The translations under genes were made by a program, and so were the position numbers. The notes below the pieces were generated by a model. It saw only the letters and a list, made by a program, of their open reading frames with translations, was not told the origin of the DNA and made no database searches. A stretch of 24,563 bases of DNA from an uncultured Collinsella sp. (GTDB lineage Bacteria > Actinomycetota > Coriobacteriia > Coriobacteriales > Coriobacteriaceae): the NCBI GenBank assembly GCA_959606065.1, contig CAUHHV010000027.1:1-24563 (forward strand). Direction: 5' to 3'. Positions 21,399-24,563 of the stretch are shown here, one piece after another. Each line of letters begins with the position of its first letter. The stretch's first letter is position 1.

Positions 21399-22091
21399 TT
21401 ACACGGCGCACTCCTCGCTTAAGGCATCGAGACGTGCCTTAACGGCATCGGCGGCGATGTGATACGAAAAACCCTTACCCATCAAAAACCTGACGAGCTT
21501 TTCGAATGCACGGACCTCGGGGACGCGACGTTTAGCGAGCAAGGCCGAAGCGCGGGCCAAGTCGTCATCCACGGCAAAATATGCCTCGGGATACCCGGGG
21601 ATATCGTCAAGCACGACATGACGACGCTTGAGCTCAACCTCGATCTTGCGCTGTCCCCAGCCGCGACGTTTGCGCTCTTCGATAAAGTACGAGCAAAAAC
21701 GGTTCTCGTCCAAAAACCGATACTCGGTCGCTCGAGCAACCGCAAAATCAATCGCGGGCTGTCGAAAGCCATAGCGCGCCAACTTATCGCGCACCTCGCC
21801 CGTGGCATGATCGCGGCGCGAAAGCATCTCGGTCACCATGGTGAGTGCACATTTGCGTTCGATAAGCTGCACCGCCTCGCGAAAGTCATCCCAATCACAG
21901 GGAAGATCGGGGCGGTTCTTAACGTACAGGCGCGCCACGCGCACGGGAATCCAAATGGAACGTTCGAAACCGCCCTCAAGATCGCAATCGATATGCGCGC
22001 AGGGCTTTTTAGACGCATAACCGCTCGAGAACGAGGAGGCCGCCTTCTTATCGGGAAAGACGACCGTAGCCTCGGACACCGTATACGACAT
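21399..22091 (-). CDS. recX: Regulatory protein RecX
   Basis: 230 aa, all-helical, with three-helix repeats typical of RecX: LSRRDHATGEVRDKLARYGF, then FLDENRFCSYFIEERKRRGWGQRKIEVELKRRHV, and a last repeat ending KLVRFLMGKGFSYHIAADAVKARL. An N-terminal extension of about 85 residues (including CAHIDCDLEGG) is longer than the minimal family. RecX binds RecA filaments and limits recombinase activity. It starts 11 nt after the recA stop on the same strand, the classical recA-recX pair, so it should be SOS-induced with recA. Confidence 0.93.
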   Translation of the reverse strand: MSYTVSEATVVFPDKKAASSFSSGYASKKPCAHIDCDLEGGFERSIWIPVRVARLYVKNRPDLPCDWDDFREAVQLIERKCALTMVTEMLSRRDHATGEVRDKLARYGFRQPAIDFAVARATEYRFLDENRFCSYFIEERKRRGWGQRKIEVELKRRHVVLDDIPGYPEAYFAVDDDLARASALLAKRRVPEVRAFEKLVRFLMGKGFSYHIAADAVKARLDALSEECAV

Positions 22092-22102
22092 GTCGGCATC
22101 CG

Positions 22103-23251
22103 CTACTCGTCGTCATCGTCGAGCATCGCGGAACCATCGATGGCGTACAGCTCGTCAAACTCCTCGGTGGCGGGCTGGTCGGTCAACTCAACCTCGGAGG
22201 GGGCGTCATCGTCATACTCAAGGCCGCAGGCAAGGCGAACTTTGTGCTCGATCTCGTCGGCGCAATCCGGGTGCTCGCGCAGGAACGTCTTGGCGGCCTC
22301 GCGACCGTTGCCGAGCTTATCCTCGCCATAGGCAAACCAGGACCCCATCTTTTTGCAGATGCCGCACTCGACGGCCATATCCAGAATCGAGCCCTCTTTG
22401 GAGATGCCGGTGCCATACATGATGTCAAACTCGGCCGAACGGAACGGAGCCGCCACCTTGTTCTTAACGACCTTGGCACGAACGCGATTGCCGATAACCT
22501 CGTCCTTGAGCTTGATGGTATCGATTTTGCGAATATCGATTCGCACGGAAGAGAAAAACTTGAGTGCGCGGCCGCCCGTGGTGGTCTCGGGGTTGCCGAA
22601 CATGACGCCGATCTTCTCGCGCAGCTGGTTAATGAAGATGCAGGTCGTGTTGGACTTGGCAAGCGAGCCGGCGAGCTTGCGGAGTGCCTGGCTCATCAAA
22701 CGAGCCTGCAGACCCACCGTCGTGTCACCAATCTCGCCCTCGATCTCGGCACGTGGAGTCAAGGCGGCAACAGAGTCGACGACGATGGCGTCGATGGCAC
22801 CGGAGCGCACAAGCATATCGACGATCTCGAGCGCCTGCTCGCCCGTATCGGGCTGGGAAATGAGGACCTCATCGATATCAACACCGATGCGCGCGGCATA
22901 GGTGGGATCAAGCGCGTGCTCGGCATCGATAAATGCAACAACACCGCCCATGGCCTGCGCCTCTGCAAGGATCTCGAGCGAAAGCGTCGTCTTACCGGAG
23001 GACTCGGGGCCATAAATCTCGACGATACGGCCGCGCGGCACGCCGCCGATACCCAAGGCGGCATCGAGCGCCAGAGAGCCCGTCGGAATAGCCTCGACCT
23101 CGAGCTCGGGACCGCCGTCGCCATACCTCATAATAGAGCCCTGGCCGAACTTCTTCTCGATCTCGGCCTTGGTGGTGGCGATCATCTCGTCGCGCTCTTT
23201 ACCCGTCGTGCGTGCATGAACGGTACGTACGGGACCTGAATTCTTGGCCAT
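22103..23251 (-). CDS. recA: Recombinase A
   Basis: 382 aa. Walker A GPESSGKT is at residues 81-88, shifted about 15 positions by an N-terminal extension. Walker B is AIVVDSVAAL, loop L1 lies around EGEIGD and loop L2 around FGNPETTTGG. The C-terminus is acidic (ending MLDDDDE). It binds single-stranded DNA, pairs homologous DNA and triggers LexA self-cleavage. The ATG at 23251 has AGGAGGG six bases upstream; seven extra codons upstream are rejected. It has a strong promoter with an internal LexA box and is followed by recX. No intein is present. Confidence 0.99.
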   Translation of the reverse strand: MAKNSGPVRTVHARTTGKERDEMIATTKAEIEKKFGQGSIMRYGDGGPELEVEAIPTGSLALDAALGIGGVPRGRIVEIYGPESSGKTTLSLEILAEAQAMGGVVAFIDAEHALDPTYAARIGVDIDEVLISQPDTGEQALEIVDMLVRSGAIDAIVVDSVAALTPRAEIEGEIGDTTVGLQARLMSQALRKLAGSLAKSNTTCIFINQLREKIGVMFGNPETTTGGRALKFFSSVRIDIRKIDTIKLKDEVIGNRVRAKVVKNKVAAPFRSAEFDIMYGTGISKEGSILDMAVECGICKKMGSWFAYGEDKLGNGREAAKTFLREHPDCADEIEHKVRLACGLEYDDDAPSEVELTDQPATEEFDELYAIDGSAMLDDDDE

Positions 23252-23281
23252 GAATAGCCCTCCTCTTAACAACCTGAAACG

Positions 23282-23310
23282 ATAATAAACGAACGGCTGT
23301 TCGTGGTCAA
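23282..23310 (-). promoter_or_regulatory. recA promoter
   Basis: On the minus strand TTGACC (23305-23310) and TATTAT (23282-23287) are separated by 17 bp. The LexA box lies entirely in the spacer. The leader to the ATG is about 25 nt. Confidence 0.85.
23290..23303. promoter_or_regulatory. LexA (SOS) box of recA
   Basis: CGAACGGCTGTTCG has perfect half-sites CGAAC/GTTCG. Like box 2 at the LysM gene, it sits between -35 and -10. Confidence 0.93.
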
Positions 23311-23334
23311 CCGTTCAGATTCATCATATGCACC

Positions 23335-23390
23335 CGACCATTCCAAAACCCGACCAAACGCCGACCAATCACCGACCAAACACTTGACCA
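23335..23390 (-). repeat. Direct repeats of TGGTCG upstream of the recA promoter
   Basis: On the plus strand CGACCA starts at 23335, 23351, 23362 and 23373, and TGACCA at 23385: intervals of 16, 11, 11 and 12 bp, close to the helical repeat. They lie 25-80 bp upstream of the recA -35 box. This may be a binding array for a phased DNA-binding protein, or simple local duplication. Confidence 0.55.
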
Positions 23391-23477
23391 CGCCAACCAC
23401 AAATAGAGGTGCTCAAATAAATTTAGGCCTTATACCAGCACAAACACCAAAACCGTCAAAGGTCCCTATCTCCACAA

Positions 23478-23501
23478 TTAAGGGGCCCTAAGGCCCCTTA
23501 A
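23478..23501 (-). terminator. Stem-loop after pncC, likely terminator
   Basis: TTAAGGGGCC and GGCCCCTTAA form a perfect 10-bp stem with a 4-nt loop (CTAA) 7 nt after the stop codon. The T-run is short (TTAATTG), so strength is uncertain. Confidence 0.6.
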
Positions 23502-23508
23502 ACCACGT

Positions 23509-24045
23509 CTATTCCATAGAATTGAGCACGCGGACAATGCGCTCCAAGGCCTCCGCGACCGCATGGGCACGAACGCACGACCGATCGCCCTCGTAATGAC
23601 AGCGCGCAGACTCGACAACCGGCGCTCCCCCATCGGCCGCGCGATACGCCCAGCCAATATAGAACGTACCGGCGGGGTCTTGCTCGGTGCCGCCACCGGG
23701 CCCAGCATAGCCCGTTGCGCTTACGGCTATATCGCTCTGATAAAGGTCCAGCGAGCCCGCGGCCATCTCACGCGCCGTCTGGTGCGACACTGCGCTAAAC
23801 CGATCGAGCGTTTCCTGCTCGACGCCAAGCACGCGATGTTTGATTTCATCGCAGTAGGTCACCGCACCTCCACGAAGCACCGCCGAGGCACCCGGGATAT
23901 CGGCAATCGTCGAGGCGATCATGCCCGCCGTCAGCGACTCCGCCGTCGACACCGTCACACCACGGGCACTCGCGTGCTCGACAATATCGCGCGCCAACTC
24001 CTCGTTGTTTGCGGCGATCTGCAAATAAGACTCCGTCATATCCAC
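23509..24045 (-). CDS. pncC: CinA C-terminal domain protein, nicotinamide-nucleotide amidohydrolase
   Basis: 178 aa, only the CinA C-terminal (PncC/YgaD) domain without the N-terminal MoaB-like part. TVSTAESLTAGMIASTIADIPGASAVLRGGAVTYCDEIKHRVLGV is the family core, and AVSATGYAGPGGGTEQDPAGTFYIGW the second motif. It deamidates NMN to nicotinate mononucleotide in NAD recycling. The GTG at 24045 follows the pgsA stop by 6 nt and has AGG at a fair distance; the ATG at 24039 is an alternative. The order pgsA-cinA-recA is classical in Gram-positive bacteria. Confidence 0.93.
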   Translation of the reverse strand: MDMTESYLQIAANNEELARDIVEHASARGVTVSTAESLTAGMIASTIADIPGASAVLRGGAVTYCDEIKHRVLGVEQETLDRFSAVSHQTAREMAAGSLDLYQSDIAVSATGYAGPGGGTEQDPAGTFYIGWAYRAADGGAPVVESARCHYEGDRSCVRAHAVAEALERIVRVLNSME

Positions 24046-24051
24046 CAGGAC

Positions 24052-24563
24052 CTAGACCGAAAAGACGATCTTACGGCAGTTCCAGAAGTACTGGGCACCC
24101 GAGACAATGGTCAAAATCACGGCGATGACGTACAGGAAGCGCGACACCGAATAGACACCGAGCAGCAGCGACACCGGCCCCAGCTGAAGACCGGCCATCG
24201 CAAAGACGCACAGATAGCCGCAGATAGAGACCATCGTGGTCGCCGTCTTGTACTTGCCGAGCTTATCGGCCGCAACGACCACACCGGCCGCACTCGCGAC
24301 CATGCGAAGGGCGCTCACCAGCAGCTCACGGAACAGGATAATGAACACGGACCACACGGTCACCGCGCCAAAATCCAAGAACAGCAGCAGGGCCGAAAAC
24401 ACGAGCAGCTTATCGGCGATGGGGTCCAAGAATTTACCGAAGTCGGTGATCTCGTTGCGCGAACGCGCCAGATAACCGTCGACCTTATCGGTGCACGACA
24501 GGATCACATACAGAATGAAGGCAGCGGCGGCGAGCGGGCCGTCGAAGGTGCTCCAATCCGTAC
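24052..24563 (-). CDS. pgsA: CDP-diacylglycerol--glycerol-3-phosphate 3-phosphatidyltransferase, 5' end outside the window
   Basis: Partial: the frame stays open to the right edge, reading TDWSTFDGPLAAAAFILC before an internal ATG at 24507, so the N-terminus is missing. The catalytic motif is complete: TDKVDGYLAR, eight residues, G, three residues, D, three residues, D (GKFLDPIADK). Four or five TM helices follow, with LFRELLVSALRMVAS typical of PgsA. It makes phosphatidylglycerol phosphate in the membrane. Its position before pncC and recA supports a housekeeping PgsA; the paralogue at 3120-3824 may have another acceptor. Confidence 0.94.
   Translation of the reverse strand, partial: TDWSTFDGPLAAAAFILYVILSCTDKVDGYLARSRNEITDFGKFLDPIADKLLVFSALLLFLDFGAVTVWSVFIILFRELLVSALRMVASAAGVVVAADKLGKYKTATTMVSICGYLCVFAMAGLQLGPVSLLLGVYSVSRFLYVIAVILTIVSGAQYFWNCRKIVFSV

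Noticed and set aside
23335..23390. CRISPR-like array
   Set aside because: Units are only 6 bp at 11-16 bp intervals; far too short for repeats and spacers, and no cas genes are near.

Overview
The window reads as a chromosomal segment of an actinobacterium of the class Coriobacteriia, most like Collinsella. This placement is inferred from content. It has an actinobacterial GarA-type FHA protein followed by an Rv1828/FtsR-type MerR regulator, and the order nrdR / LysM protein / divergent lexA known from mycobacteria. It also carries RNase Y and SpoVS, which are more typical of Firmicutes. Coding density is high, base composition is moderately GC-rich, and I see no rRNA, tRNA, CRISPR array, transposase or integrase.

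Left end (37-2723, minus strand): a four-gene overlapping operon of much higher GC content than the rest, encoding a lantibiotic-immunity type ABC transporter (LanF ATPase with an E-loop, LanE-like and LanG-like permeases) plus a small membrane-anchored YxeA-like protein. No lantibiotic precursor or biosynthesis gene is visible, so it looks like an acquired resistance or immunity cassette. The 396-nt gap 2724-3119 holds a GC-rich leader hairpin, a 57-nt inverted repeat and the promoter of the next gene.

Middle left (3120-6924, plus strand): CDP-alcohol phosphatidyltransferase, GarA-like FHA protein, FtsR-like MerR regulator, adenine phosphoribosyltransferase, and a secreted coiled-coil NlpC/P60 peptidoglycan hydrolase closed by a terminator. 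Next come a DegV fatty-acid-binding protein (plus) and a DUF1836 HTH protein (minus), convergent on a shared bidirectional terminator and carrying a shared CTAG-containing motif upstream. Thioredoxin reductase (minus) is divergent from an MGDG-synthase-like glycosyltransferase (plus). The 392-nt gap 11167-11558 contains three large stem-loops. Two are inverted copies of one hairpin family whose outer stems differ in sequence but still pair.

Right half (11559-24563): a long ancestral block on the minus strand. In transcription order it is pgsA (cut by the window end), pncC/cinA C-terminal, recA, recX, rny, a GHKL ATPase of unknown function, spoVS, miaB, miaA and hflX. LexA and a DUF1624 membrane protein lie on the plus strand, and a LysM protein, nrdR and dut are divergent from lexA. 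The order matches the M. tuberculosis recA-to-nrdR region as I recall it, including the lexA orientation. LexA boxes occur three times between lexA and the LysM gene, exactly 28 bp apart, and once inside the recA promoter spacer. SOS control therefore probably covers DNA repair, a division-inhibitor-like protein and dNTP-pool genes (nrdR, dut). The rny-GHKL-spoVS-miaB-miaA-hflX run is dominated by RNA decay, tRNA modification and ribosome rescue. Its GHKL ATPase is the least explained protein in the window.
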